Notes: generated by a model from the letters alone, not told the origin. A stretch of 60,029 nucleotides of DNA from an uncultured Gemmatimonadota bacterium (GCA_902825965.1 CADEDA010000016.1:14607-74635); one strand, 5' to 3'; counted from the first letter of the stretch, positions 49,701 through 57,544 are shown. Program-made: numbers and translations.

Positions 49701-50152
49701 CGGCCGGCAGACTCGGCGCACTCGCCACGCAGGTCGCCATCATGGATTCCAAGATCGACTCCACGGCCAGCGTGACGCCCGAGATGAAGGCTCGCTACTC
49801 GGCGTTCAAGAAGGAGTTCGATGACCTCCGCGTGAAGTTCGGCGTGCAGCCGGGGCGGCTGCCCGGCACTGCACCGGCTGGCCCGGGCGCGGGCGGTCCG
49901 GGAGGCGGCGGCGGTGGTGGTGGGTTCGGTGGCGGATTCGCCGCGCCCAACAACGCACTCGGACGCGTCGGTCAGGTGAAGGGGCTGCTCATCGGCATCT
50001 GGGAAGCCCCCAGCGCGGCCAGTCTCAAGCAGGCAGCGGATGCGAGCAAGGCGCTCACCGATGCCATCAAGGAAGCCGATGCCCTGTTCGGGAAGATCGC
50101 CGGGGTGAACGAGACCCTGAGAACGACGGGTCTCGCCATCACCATGCCGTAG
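46748..50152 (+). CDS. Secreted VPS10/sialidase-like Asp-box beta-propeller protein
   Basis: A 1134-residue exported protein. GTG 46748 is chosen because GGAG lies seven bases before it and a signal peptide follows (LAAALVLSALAASTVPARLPAQ). Residues 25-760 contain at least nine Asp-box motifs (S/T-x-D-x-G-x-T/S-W/F), such as TSNGATW, STDGGKTF, TIDGGRTW, SVDGGETW, SDDGGATW and SLDRGATW, that build two or more beta-propellers as in VPS10 and exo-sialidase folds. A Gly/Pro-rich linker (about 850-920) and a helical tail with another Gly run follow. No catalytic acid pair is certain; such proteins often bind surface polymers. A terminator stands directly after. Confidence 0.9.
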   Translation: MIDLRSRTLAAALVLSALAASTVPARLPAQLPVATEFESLHFRSIGPATMSGRIADLAVYEANPAVYYVGTAHGGVWKTTSNGATWTALLQHEGLMSIGDVTISQTNPDLVWVGTGESNNRQSTSWGEGLYKSTDGGKTFTHMGLRNSKHINEIVIDPTNNDIVYVAATGALWGPGGERGVYKTIDGGRTWRQVLKGDEHTGANDIVMSASDPKVLFASMYQRRRTTCCMNGGGPGSALFKSVDGGETWTKVGGGYPTGDLGRIAVDIAPSNTATVYSLVEAPSAVPVDSGKTGLWRSDDGGATWRKTSSTNPRPMYFSKLRIDPSNAETVYYGGVGLQMSIDGGKSVETDAALVTHDDVHAIWVNPRNPQHVLIGNDGGLAVSYDQAKSWTFIPNLPVGLFYHVSYDMERPYNICGGMQDNYNWCGPSASRHGAGIYNYDWFQILGGDGFVALPDHRDSRIVYTESQDGNLIRRNTVTGESRSIRPTPLNVTPAPPAGEAFRFHWDTPLIRSPHDPGVLYVGANRVFRTTDRGDSWAMISPDLTRNANRNDLVTMGVKNSDIKLARNDGIAAWPAIVALAESPRTAGLLFAGTDDGVVQMTRDAGKTWTDITSRLPGFPAGAFVSEVVPSAHAAGTVYVTVLNHRENDYNPYIWVSTDFGATFRRIDSGLGGEVVRTLTEDHRNADVLYIGTETGIFLSLDRGATWRRLKANLPSVRVDEITLHHRDNAMLVATHGRSIWVLDQLSPIQEYAAAQGAAQSRLFTVPAALQWKFKDDRNDEFWGHQTFIGENPPTDAVIQFHVKGSAQSLALRITRGSTTVREIAVPASKNRAGIQTVCWDQRVAPIPAAQGAGPGGGGPGGPGGGGQFGGGQGGARPVPGVRAPLPTAGYLPLNPCAAAGPGGPGGPGGGGGFGGFGGGGNAGPYATPGTYTVSLVADGQVVDSKPLQIIMDPEVEKHFSGSARVAYDKVVTDLHSVQTTGTATAGRLGALATQVAIMDSKIDSTASVTPEMKARYSAFKKEFDDLRVKFGVQPGRLPGTAPAGPGAGGPGGGGGGGGFGGGFAAPNNALGRVGQVKGLLIGIWEAPSAASLKQAADASKALTDAIKEADALFGKIAGVNETLRTTGLAITMP

Positions 50153-50172
50153 TTAGGTTCCGGGGTAGTACC

Positions 50173-50210
50173 GGGGGCGCGTCCGGTCGGACGCGCCCCC
50201 GTTCTTTTCC
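50173..50210 (+). terminator. Rho-independent terminator after the Asp-box protein gene
   Basis: GGGGGCGCGTCC pairs perfectly with GGACGCGCCCCC around GGTC, followed by GTTCTTTTCC. The T-rich tail marks + strand termination. Confidence 0.85.
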
Positions 50211-50225
50211 CTCCAAGGAGTTGGC

Positions 50226-50630
50226 ATGCGATCCGTCCTCACCCGTCCGCTCTCGCGTGTCGCCGCCGCGCTGCTGGCTGTCACGCTCTCCGCGTCGGTC
50301 GCCGTCGCCGCCATCGTGGCGCACGACCTGACCGGCACCTGGGACTTCCAGGTGATCACCGACAACGGCACCGGCACGCCGACCGTGAAGATCAAGCAGG
50401 AAGGCGAGAAGATCACCGGGACCTACGAGTCGCGCATGATGGGCGTGCGCGCGATCTCCGGCACGCAGAAGGGCGACTCACTCAAGTTCGATCTCGCCGC
50501 CAACGGCCCCGACGGGGTCACGCTCACCTTCGCCGGCGTCGTCGTCGACAAGGACCACCTGAAGGGCACTGTCGACTTCGCGGGTCAGGGTGGCGCGGCG
50601 TTCACGGCCACGCGGCAGCCGCCGAAGTAA
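50226..50630 (+). CDS. Small secreted beta-rich protein
   Basis: A 134-residue exported protein: signal peptide AALLAVTLSASVAVAA, then a compact beta-rich domain (LTGTWDFQVITDNG, KIKQEGEKITGTYESR, AFTATRQ). The GTW and repeated short strands resemble small lipocalin-like ligand-binding proteins that recur in this type of genome, but no family is certain. An ideal ribosome site AAGGAG precedes ATG 50226. It stands alone between two terminators. Confidence 0.78.
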   Translation: MRSVLTRPLSRVAAALLAVTLSASVAVAAIVAHDLTGTWDFQVITDNGTGTPTVKIKQEGEKITGTYESRMMGVRAISGTQKGDSLKFDLAANGPDGVTLTFAGVVVDKDHLKGTVDFAGQGGAAFTATRQPPK

Positions 50631-50650
50631 GGCGCGCAGCATCCGGCTTC

Positions 50651-50685
50651 ACGCGGGGCGGCGGCCGATGGCCGCCGCCCCGCGT
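50651..50685. terminator. Perfect 16-bp hairpin between convergent genes
   Basis: ACGCGGGGCGGCGGCC pairs with GGCCGCCGCCCCGCGT around a 3-base loop. It lies between the small secreted protein gene and the stop of the FKBP gene, and probably ends transcription from both sides. Confidence 0.7.
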
Positions 50686-51344
50686 CATTGCACCCGATCC
50701 AGCCGTACCAGGAACACCATCACGCTGTTCGCCGGCACCTTGCCCACCGCACGGCTGCCGTACGCGTAGCGCGACGGGACGACGATCTGCCGGGTGCCGC
50801 CACGCTTCATGCCGCGCACCCCGAGGTCCCAACCGCGGATCACCTGCCCCTCGCCCACCTTGAACAGCAGCGGGCGCGCACCGGGTGCGGTACGGTCCAC
50901 CTCCGTGCCGTCCGCGAGGTACGCGATGTAGGTCATGTAGACCTCACGCCCCGGCATCGCGGGCACGCCCGTGCCCTCCTCCACGTCGCGATAGTAGATC
51001 CCCGTCGGCAGCCGCGTCATCGCGAGCAGCACGACGTTGAGGTCCTCGGCGAACTGCGTGCGCTCCACTTCGCCTTCGCGCGTCGCCAGCGCGGGATCCA
51101 CCTCCGCCTCGGCGCGCTCGTCCGGCCGCGCGGCGGGTGTCGTGGACGCACCCGCCGTGGTCGCGCCACCGCAGCCGGTCGCGCCGAGCAGGGAGACAAC
51201 CAGCGAGACGACCAGCGCGCCGACCAGGGTGTCGACCAAGGTGTCGGTCAGGGCGGGGCCGCGCGCGCCGTTCCGTGTGGACGTGCGGCGCGGACGACGC
51301 CCCAGCGCCCGCTGTACGTGGTCCCAACGCAGTCGGAGATGCAT
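50685..51344 (-). CDS. FKBP-type peptidyl-prolyl isomerase lipoprotein
   Basis: A 219-residue exported foldase. A long N-terminal region (1-57) ends in a lipobox LGATGC, so it is probably a periplasmic-facing lipoprotein. The FKBP domain (about 110-217) shows GTGVPAMPGREVYMTYIAYLADGTEVDRT, FKVGEGQVIRGWDLGVRGMKRGG and YAYGSRAVG...NSVMVFLVRLD, the standard order of the family. It helps fold exported proteins by turning prolyl bonds. Its start is not certain because the first 35 codons are Arg-rich and unusual for a signal peptide. Confidence 0.88.
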   Translation of the reverse strand: MHLRLRWDHVQRALGRRPRRTSTRNGARGPALTDTLVDTLVGALVVSLVVSLLGATGCGGATTAGASTTPAARPDERAEAEVDPALATREGEVERTQFAEDLNVVLLAMTRLPTGIYYRDVEEGTGVPAMPGREVYMTYIAYLADGTEVDRTAPGARPLLFKVGEGQVIRGWDLGVRGMKRGGTRQIVVPSRYAYGSRAVGKVPANSVMVFLVRLDRVQ

Positions 51345-51353
51345 GCCTCCATT

Positions 51354-52259
51354 CTAGCGCGGCTCGTGGGGCGGCACCACGAGCACCGGCACCGCCGCCG
51401 TGCGGATCAGCTTGTCCGCCACGCTGCCCACGACGAAGCGCTGCAGGCCACTCATCCCCTGCCCCGCGATGGCGATCAGCTCCGCGGAGTGGGTCTCCGC
51501 CGCCTCGAGCACCACCCGCGAGACGTTCGCGTCGACGCGGACGTCGAGCCGGATGTCGAGCTGCTCGCGGGCGAATCGCCGCGCCAGCGGCTCGAGGTAC
51601 TGCGTCGCGACCTCCTGCTCCGGCCCGTGTGCCAGGTCCGACGCGGCCGCGGCGACGGCCGTCATCGGATGCACCACATGCAGCAGCGTCAGCCGACTCG
51701 GCGCGCCGCGCAGCAGCGCGCTCACCGCCGTCAGCGCTTCCTCGGCGCGCGGGGATCCGTCCAGCGGCACCAGCGCCCGCGTGAAGGGGGCCGTGCCGAC
51801 CACGCGCTTGGCCGCCGGTCGGTTGCCGCGCACGAGGAGCACCGGCACCGGCGCGTGCCGCACCAGTCCATCGGCGACGCTGCCCAGCCAGAAGCGCTGG
51901 ATGCCGCCGCGGCCGTGGGTGCTCGCGACGATCAGGCTGGCCTGCATCGCGGCGGCCTGTGCGACCAGTGTCGGGACGATGCGTCCGTGCGCGAACACCG
52001 CCTCCACGGGCACGCGAGTGAGCTTGCGCGTCCGCTGCGCGAGCTTCATCACGCTCGCTTCCTGTTCGGCGCGATGCCGTTCGTCCAGTGCGGGATCGCG
52101 GACCGGCGCGCCCCCGCCCGAGACCAGTGGCAGGATGGGCTCGTGCACCAGCGTGACCACGAGTCGCGCGTCGTGCTGCTCTGCCAGCGGGATCGCGACC
52201 GCCAATGCGCGTTCCGCGAGCTTGGACCCGTCGACGGGGACGAGGATGGTGGAGATCAT
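51354..52259 (-). CDS. Tandem universal stress protein (UspA-like)
   Basis: A 301-residue protein with two UspA domains (1-145 and 150-298). Each has the opening strand (ILVPVDGS, ALVPLDGSP) and, near its end, a nucleotide-binding loop: STHGRGGIQRFWLGSVADGLVRHAPVPVLLV in the first and GQGMSGLQRFVVGSVADKLIR in the second, matching the G-x2-G-x9-G-(S/T) pattern. ATG 52259 is preceded by GGAGGG and is preferred to the longer frame. Usp proteins help survival in starvation and oxidative stress; the protein lies between FKBP and glutamine synthetase genes on the same strand. Confidence 0.93.
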   Translation of the reverse strand: MISTILVPVDGSKLAERALAVAIPLAEQHDARLVVTLVHEPILPLVSGGGAPVRDPALDERHRAEQEASVMKLAQRTRKLTRVPVEAVFAHGRIVPTLVAQAAAMQASLIVASTHGRGGIQRFWLGSVADGLVRHAPVPVLLVRGNRPAAKRVVGTAPFTRALVPLDGSPRAEEALTAVSALLRGAPSRLTLLHVVHPMTAVAAAASDLAHGPEQEVATQYLEPLARRFAREQLDIRLDVRVDANVSRVVLEAAETHSAELIAIAGQGMSGLQRFVVGSVADKLIRTAAVPVLVVPPHEPR

Positions 52260-52391
52260 GGGACCCTCCGGCGCCTGCGGTGTGGGAAGCCCTGCCCTCA
52301 CCACCACGTTGTGCTGCGCGCCGCCCGCGGTGTAGGGCGAGCCGCCTCACACGGCGTCAGGGTTCCCCTGTGCCCGCGCCCGGCGCGGCCC

Positions 52392-53753
52392 TCAGTACTT
52401 CGCGAGGTACTGGTCCAGCTCCCAGGCCGACACCTGCGAGATGTAGTCGCGCCACTCGGAGCGCTTCGCGTCGAGGAAGTGCGCCGTCACGTGCTCGCCG
52501 AGCGCCTCGACGATCTCCGCATCCTTCTCGAGTTCGTCGCAGGCCTCGTTGAGGTCGCGCGGCAGGTCGTCGATCCGCAGGCGGCGACGCTCGCGATGGC
52601 TCATCTCCCAGATGTTCTCGTTCACCGGTTCGCGGCTCGTCGCCTCCGTCGCGATGCCGTCGAGGCCGGCGGCCAGCATCACCGCGAGCGCGAGGTACGG
52701 ATTCGCCGCCGGGTCCGGTGACCGCAGCTCCACGCGCGTGCCCGTGCCGCGACGCGCCGGCACGCGGATGAGCGGCGATCGGTTCCGCATCGACCAGGCC
52801 ACGTTGATCGGGGCCTCGTAGCCGGGCACGAGCCGCTTGTACGAGTTCACCAGCGGATTGGTGATCGCACTCATGCCGCGCGCGTGCTTGAGCAGGCCGC
52901 CGATGTAGTGGTGCGCGATCGCCGACAGTTGGTACTCGCCCTTGGGGTCGAAGAACGCGTTCTCGCCCTGCGTAAACAGCGACTGGTGCGTGTGCATGCC
53001 GCTGCCGTTCTGCCCGAAGATCGGCTTGGGCATGAACGACGCGATCAGGCCGAACTGCTGCGCGACGTGTTTCACCACGAAGCGGAACGTCGCGATGTTG
53101 TCCGCGGTGGTGAGTGCGTCCGCGTAGCGGAAGTCGATCTCGTGCTGGCCGTGCGCGACTTCGTGGTGGGCCGCCTCCACCTCGAACCCCATCTGCTCCA
53201 GCGTCGCCACGATCGCGCGGCGCGCCTCCTCGCCGCGATCCATCGGGGCGAGGTCGAAGTAGCTGCCCACGTCGTGGGTGAGTGTCGCCGCCGAACCGTC
53301 GGCGGCCGGCCGGAAGAGGAAGAACTCCGCCTCCATGCCCGCGTTCATCACGTAGCCTTTCGCCGCCGCGCGCGCGACCTGGCGCTTGAGCACCTGCCGC
53401 GGATCACCGGCGAAGGCGACACCTTCCGGTGTCGTCACGTCGCAGATCACCCGCGCAACCCGGCTCTGCGGCTCGCCCCAGGGGAAGATGCGGAACGTCG
53501 CGAGGTCCGGCGCCAGCAGCATGTCCGACTCCTCCACGCGCACGAACCCTTCGATGCTCGACCCATCGAACAGGATGTCGCCCGCGAGTGCCTTCGCGAA
53601 CTGCGAGGCCGGCACCTCGACGTTCTTGTTCACCCCCAGGATGTCGGTGAACTGGAGGCGGAGGAACTTGACCTGGTGCGCGTGCGCGAGTTCCAGGATG
53701 TCCTTCGCGGTCGCGCCGGTGAGGTCGGCAGGGATGGGACGCGGTGCGTGCAT
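52392..53753 (-). CDS. glnA: Glutamine synthetase, type I (alpha-like)
   Basis: Ligates ammonia to glutamate with ATP, the main nitrogen assimilation step. The 453-residue protein has all type I landmarks: ILFDGSSIEGF, MEAEFFLF, HHEVAHGQHEIDFRY, KPIFGQNGSGMHTHQSL, NPLVNSYKRLVPGYEAP and RVELRSPDPAANPYLA. It lacks a Tyr in the adenylylation position (DDLPRDLNEA) and is short at 453 residues, so it belongs to the alpha-type class and is not controlled by adenylylation. ATG 53753 has GGAGGG before it. Start and family sure. Confidence 0.97.
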   Translation of the reverse strand: MHAPRPIPADLTGATAKDILELAHAHQVKFLRLQFTDILGVNKNVEVPASQFAKALAGDILFDGSSIEGFVRVEESDMLLAPDLATFRIFPWGEPQSRVARVICDVTTPEGVAFAGDPRQVLKRQVARAAAKGYVMNAGMEAEFFLFRPAADGSAATLTHDVGSYFDLAPMDRGEEARRAIVATLEQMGFEVEAAHHEVAHGQHEIDFRYADALTTADNIATFRFVVKHVAQQFGLIASFMPKPIFGQNGSGMHTHQSLFTQGENAFFDPKGEYQLSAIAHHYIGGLLKHARGMSAITNPLVNSYKRLVPGYEAPINVAWSMRNRSPLIRVPARRGTGTRVELRSPDPAANPYLALAVMLAAGLDGIATEATSREPVNENIWEMSHRERRRLRIDDLPRDLNEACDELEKDAEIVEALGEHVTAHFLDAKRSEWRDYISQVSAWELDQYLAKY

Positions 53754-53807
53754 GGCCCTCCAATATCGGTCGAGGGGGAAGGGGACGCTACGCTCGCAGC
53801 GGCCGAT

Positions 53808-53815
53808 TAGCTTTG
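53808..53815 (+). promoter_or_regulatory. TAnnTTTG promoter-like element
   Basis: TAGCTTTG sits seven bases before the ATG of the zinc-ribbon gene. It matches the -7 consensus TAnnTTTG known from Bacteroidetes; the same shape appears before the HD-GYP gene. If real, the mRNA would be leaderless. Confidence 0.3.
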
Positions 53816-53822
53816 GAGCACG

Positions 53823-54575
53823 ATGACCGCACACCGATTCTGCGTGAGTTGTGGCGCGCCGCTGTCGCCGACCGCCAAGTTCTGTCACCGCTGCGGTGCG
53901 CCGGCGGACGGCAGCGGCCCCGCCCGCAGTGCCGCGCCCGGCGGCGGCGGCCAGGGCAACCTGCTGCCTTGGAGCGTCGCGGGCATCGCGCTGCTCTGCC
54001 TCCTCGCCTTCATCGTCGGACAGAACTTCCGGCGCGGCGGCACTGCGCCGGCAGCGGCGAGTGCACCCGGCGCCGTGGCGGACGCACCGTCCCGGGCGCC
54101 CGACATCTCGCAGATGAGCCCCGAGGAGCGCGCCGACCGGCTCTTCCAGCGCGTGATGGTCTACGTCTCCGCCGGGCAGACCGACAGCGTGCAGTTCTTC
54201 TCGCCGATGGCGATCCAGTCCATCCTCGCGCTGAGTCCGCTCGACGCGCACCGCCGCTACGACCTCGGCCTGCTCGGCATGGTCAGCGGCGATCCCGTCA
54301 TGGCGCGCGCGCAGGCCGACACGATCCTGGGGTCGCAGCCGCAGCACCTGCTGGGGCTGATCCTCGCGATGCGCACCGCCGGGATGCAGCGCGATACCGT
54401 CGCCCGCCGCGGCTTCGCGAACCGGCTGGTCGCGTCGCTCAGCTCGGAGCGGGCCAAGAACCTCCCCGAGTACGTGGACCACGGCCCGGACATCGACGCA
54501 GCGCTGCGCGAAGCTGCGGGGCCGGCCCCTGTTCCGGCCCCAGCGCCTCCCCCGAGCCAGAACGCGCCTCGCTAA
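53823..54575 (+). CDS. Zinc-ribbon single-pass membrane protein
   Basis: A 250-residue protein. The N-terminal zinc ribbon has two Cys pairs (FCVSCGAPLSP...FCHRCGAPA). One membrane helix lies near residues 50-66 (WSVAGIALLCLLAFIVG). The helical outer region (residues 95-230) contains TPR-like pairs (RRYDLGLLGMVSGDPVMARAQAD), so it may bind a partner protein. A Pro/Ala-rich tail ends the chain. Divergent from glutamine synthetase. Confidence 0.8.
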   Translation: MTAHRFCVSCGAPLSPTAKFCHRCGAPADGSGPARSAAPGGGGQGNLLPWSVAGIALLCLLAFIVGQNFRRGGTAPAAASAPGAVADAPSRAPDISQMSPEERADRLFQRVMVYVSAGQTDSVQFFSPMAIQSILALSPLDAHRRYDLGLLGMVSGDPVMARAQADTILGSQPQHLLGLILAMRTAGMQRDTVARRGFANRLVASLSSERAKNLPEYVDHGPDIDAALREAAGPAPVPAPAPPPSQNAPR

Positions 54576-54579
54576 GCCG

Positions 54580-54608
54580 TTTACAGGACAGCAAGGCGAC
54601 AGTATAGA
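54580..54608 (+). promoter_or_regulatory. Strong sigma-70-like promoter with no nearby gene
   Basis: TTTACA (54580-54585), a 17-base spacer, then TATAGA (54603-54608), in an unusually AT-rich patch. It points right into some 300 bases without a convincing coding frame, so it may drive a small RNA or a long leader of the HD-GYP gene. Confidence 0.55.
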
Positions 54609-54615
54609 TACATAA

Positions 54616-54924
54616 AGTGGTGGCCGGAGAACTCTCGCGCCGGCTCAGTTACGCGGCCACCCGCGCGACCATCGGCAGGGTCGCGGGTACTGACCACTGC
54701 GCACAGCACCTGAGGTCCTCCCCCCGGCGCGGAATCGACAGCACCGGCGCCGGCCAACCCACCCGACTCCTCACCCGCCAGGCCCCCGCGCCACCGCCAG
54801 TCCGGCCTCCGCGTTCGTGTCGTAAGTCCGATACTAGGGTGGGCGACGCGGGCGGGTGGCCGTTCCCGTGCCGCGTCGTATCTTTGCCTCGGCATTCCGG
54901 CCCCTCGCGGACCTCTCGCCTCAC
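54616..54924 (+). other. Possible small RNA or long 5' leader
   Basis: Downstream of the promoter this stretch has a hairpin ACCCGCGCGACC/GGGTCGCGGGT (54659-54670 with 54678-54688) and no convincing gene. A frame of 103 codons from 54617 lacks a ribosome binding site and is Pro/Arg-rich. A second promoter-like TATCTTTG near 54879 separates it from the HD-GYP start. Confidence 0.3.
54879..54886 (+). promoter_or_regulatory. TAnnTTTG element before the HD-GYP regulator
   Basis: TATCTTTG lies 38 bases before ATG 54925 and supports that start over the longer GTG 54856 frame, which would begin upstream of this element. Confidence 0.35.
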
Positions 54925-56040
54925 ATGACCGAACGTCGCATCTCCCAACCCTCTCGACTCAGTCGCGCCATCCGGGCCATCACCGAGCCCCAGGTCCGGC
55001 GCATCCTTGTCGTGGACGACGAGGAGCTGATCCGGAGCGCACTCGCGAAGTTCCTCCGGTCGCGCGGCTACGAGGTGTCGACCTGCGATTCGGGACCGGC
55101 CGCCCTCGAGGCGCTGGAGAAGGAGAAGCACGTCCTCATGCTGGCCGACGTGCGCATGCCGGGCATGACCGGACTCGCACTCGTGCCGGCTGCGCTCGCC
55201 GTCGATCCTGACCTCGCAGTGATGATGCTCACCGCCGTCAATGACGCGCCCACCGCCACCGAAGCGCTCGCGCACGGGGCGATGGACTACCTCATGAAGC
55301 CGATCGAGCTCAGCGACCTCGCGGCGGCGGTCGAGCGCGTCCTGCACAAGCGCGACCTCTCCATCGAGCAGCGGAAGGTCGAGCGGCTCATCCGTGAGGA
55401 GGTCGCCGCGCAGACGGAGGAGCTCCAGCGCGAGCGCACGCTGCTGCACGGCGTCGTCGTCGACGTCGTCAAGGCACTGGTGAAGGCGCAGGAAGCCAAG
55501 GATCCCTTCCTCCGCGGCCACTCGGACCGTGTCGCGGATCTCGCCGCCTCCATCGCGTCGCAGCTCGGCCTCTCCGACGATGCGGTCGAGGATGTGCGGC
55601 TCGCCGGGCGCATCATGGACGTCGGCAAGATCGGCATCCGGGAGTCGGTGCTCAACAAGCCCGGTGCCCTCACGCCGGAGGAGTTCGACCACGTGAAGGA
55701 TCACGTGCGGATCGGACTCGACATCGTCGCCTCGCTCAAGCCGCTCGCCCGCATCCTGCCCGCCATCCGCGACCACCACGAGCACTTCGACGGCAACGGC
55801 TATCCGCATGGCCGCAAGGGCGAGGACATCGACCTCGGTGGCCGCATCCTCGCGGCTGCCGACGCCTTCGATGCGCTGACCTCGAGCCGCGCCTGGCGCG
55901 ACCCCCTCACGCCGGCGGCCGCGATCGAGTTCCTCATGGAGCGGCGCGGGACCCTCCTGGACCCCAAGGTCTTCGAGGCCCTGCACGTGGTCGTCACGCG
56001 CCGCAAGACGCTGCAGTTCCTCGACGCGGTCCCCGAGTAA
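54925..56040 (+). CDS. Response regulator with degenerate HD-GYP domain
   Basis: A 371-residue regulator. The receiver domain (about 25-140) has acidic VVDDEE and phospho-acceptor Asp in LMLADVRMPG. A short coiled linker leads to an HD-GYP domain (180-350): GHSDRVADLAASIA, RIMDVGKIGI, RDHHEHFDGNGYPHGRKG and AAADAFDALTSSR. HD-GYP domains degrade cyclic-di-GMP. Here the GYP and later His residues are intact, but the first His of the HD dyad is replaced by Met (MD instead of HD), so phosphodiesterase activity is doubtful; it may instead bind the nucleotide or another metal set. ATG 54925 is supported by the promoter-like TATCTTTG. Confidence 0.92.
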   Translation: MTERRISQPSRLSRAIRAITEPQVRRILVVDDEELIRSALAKFLRSRGYEVSTCDSGPAALEALEKEKHVLMLADVRMPGMTGLALVPAALAVDPDLAVMMLTAVNDAPTATEALAHGAMDYLMKPIELSDLAAAVERVLHKRDLSIEQRKVERLIREEVAAQTEELQRERTLLHGVVVDVVKALVKAQEAKDPFLRGHSDRVADLAASIASQLGLSDDAVEDVRLAGRIMDVGKIGIRESVLNKPGALTPEEFDHVKDHVRIGLDIVASLKPLARILPAIRDHHEHFDGNGYPHGRKGEDIDLGGRILAAADAFDALTSSRAWRDPLTPAAAIEFLMERRGTLLDPKVFEALHVVVTRRKTLQFLDAVPE

Positions 56041-56061
56041 GGGCTCGTACCTCCGGCCCCG

Positions 56062-56102
56062 CCCCGCCGCCCCCGGAATCCTGAACGGGGCGGCGGGGTT
56101 TT
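56062..56102 (+). terminator. Rho-independent terminator after the HD-GYP regulator
   Basis: CCCCGCCGCCCC pairs perfectly with GGGGCGGCGGGG over a 13-base loop, followed by TTTTA. The tail merges with the putative promoter of the efflux operon (TACGTTAT, 56102-56109). Confidence 0.8.
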
Positions 56103-56116
56103 ACGTTATTCCTCTG

Positions 56117-57544
56117 ATGATTGTGACCCGACCCGTTCTCGCGCGTGCCCTTGCCGCCTTGCTCTGCCTCGCCCCGACGCTGCCGGCGCAGGGCAGCGAC
56201 ACCCTGCGCCTCACCGTCGCGCAGGCGGTCGATCGCATGCTGCGCAGCTCCGACGAGTCGCGGATCGCGTCCGCACAGGTCGAACTCGCGGACGCGCAGG
56301 TCCTCTCCGCCCGCGCGGCCGGACTGCCGCAGCTGCGGCTCAACTCCACCTACGGCCAGCAGATCGAGAACGCCCGGGCGCTCATCGTGGGCAACGTGTT
56401 CGGCCAGGCCTACACGTACAACTCGAACCTCCTGCTGCAGCAGTCGTTCTTCCAGGGCGGCCGCATCGTCGCGGCATCGCAGGCCGCCGCACGGACCGAA
56501 CGCGCCGCACGCCTCTCGCGCGACCAGACCCGCGCCGACCTCACGCTGCTCGCGCAGCGCGCCTACCTGAACGCCGCCCTCGCGGCGCGGCTCGTCGACA
56601 TCCAGCGGCGCAACCTCGTCATCGCCGACGAGCGCCTCGCGCAGGTCGAGCAACTCGAGCGGTCCGGGCGGTCCTCGCGCTACGACGTGCTGCGCGCGCG
56701 CGTCGAACGCTCCAACCTGGAGCCGCTCGCCCTGCAGGCCGAGAGCGACCGCGCGCTCGCCGAACTCGAGCTCAAGCGCTTGCTGCAGATCCCGGTCGGC
56801 CAACCGGTGGCGCTCGAGTCGGACTTCGATGCGACGGTGATCACGACGCTCGCCGAGGCGGCGATCAACGACCGGTCCCCGGATGGCGTGCAGCCGGGGG
56901 TGCGGGCCGTGGAGCTCACGGCGAGTGCCCGCGAGGCGGCCATCAAGGTCGCCCGCGCCGACCTGCTCCCGACGCTCAACGCCTCGTTTACCTTCGGGTA
57001 CCTCGCGCTGCCCGCCTTCAACGGCCTCCCCACCCGCATGGGCGAGACGTCCACGGCGTTCTGCCCCAATCCCGGCACCGCGACGCGTCCCTGCCAGAAC
57101 AACGGCTGGTTCCCCGACCGCAGCTTCAACGTGCAGTTCAGCTGGCCGCTCTTCGACGGGTTCCGCGCGAAGGGCGCGATCGATCTCGCGCAGGCGCAGG
57201 CGCGGGTCGCCGACCTGCAGGTGCGCCAGGCGCGTGAGGCGGCGGCCGTCGACGTGGCCCGCGCCCGCGCCGAACTCGTGCGCGCCCGCGCGACGTTCAC
57301 GGCGCGCGCCGCCAACGTCCGTGAGGCCGACGAGGCCTTCCAACTCGCGTCACTGCGCTTCGCCCGCGGCATCGGCACGCAGCTCGAGGTCTCGGACGCG
57401 CAACTCGCGCTGCTCACGGCGCGTTCCACCGAAGCCCGCGCGACGTTCGACCTCCACCTTGCGGTCGCCGAGCTCGCGCGAGTGCGCGCGATGCCCATCC
57501 CGCTTCCCGACGGGAGCACCGTCTCCACCGGTGCCGCCCGATGA
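56117..57544 (+). CDS. TolC-family outer-membrane efflux channel
   Basis: A 475-residue outer-membrane exit duct. A signal peptide (LAALLCLAPTLPAQ) is followed by two repeated TolC-like halves: LRLTVAQAVDRMLRSSDE, QVELADAQVLSARAAGLPQL, and in the second half ARADLLPTLNASFTFGY and FQLASLRFARGIGTQLEVSDAQ, the signature just before the last helices. It forms the trimeric channel of a tripartite pump. First gene of an operon with an adaptor and RND pump; the next start overlaps its stop (ATGA). Confidence 0.94.
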   Translation: MIVTRPVLARALAALLCLAPTLPAQGSDTLRLTVAQAVDRMLRSSDESRIASAQVELADAQVLSARAAGLPQLRLNSTYGQQIENARALIVGNVFGQAYTYNSNLLLQQSFFQGGRIVAASQAAARTERAARLSRDQTRADLTLLAQRAYLNAALAARLVDIQRRNLVIADERLAQVEQLERSGRSSRYDVLRARVERSNLEPLALQAESDRALAELELKRLLQIPVGQPVALESDFDATVITTLAEAAINDRSPDGVQPGVRAVELTASAREAAIKVARADLLPTLNASFTFGYLALPAFNGLPTRMGETSTAFCPNPGTATRPCQNNGWFPDRSFNVQFSWPLFDGFRAKGAIDLAQAQARVADLQVRQAREAAAVDVARARAELVRARATFTARAANVREADEAFQLASLRFARGIGTQLEVSDAQLALLTARSTEARATFDLHLAVAELARVRAMPIPLPDGSTVSTGAAR

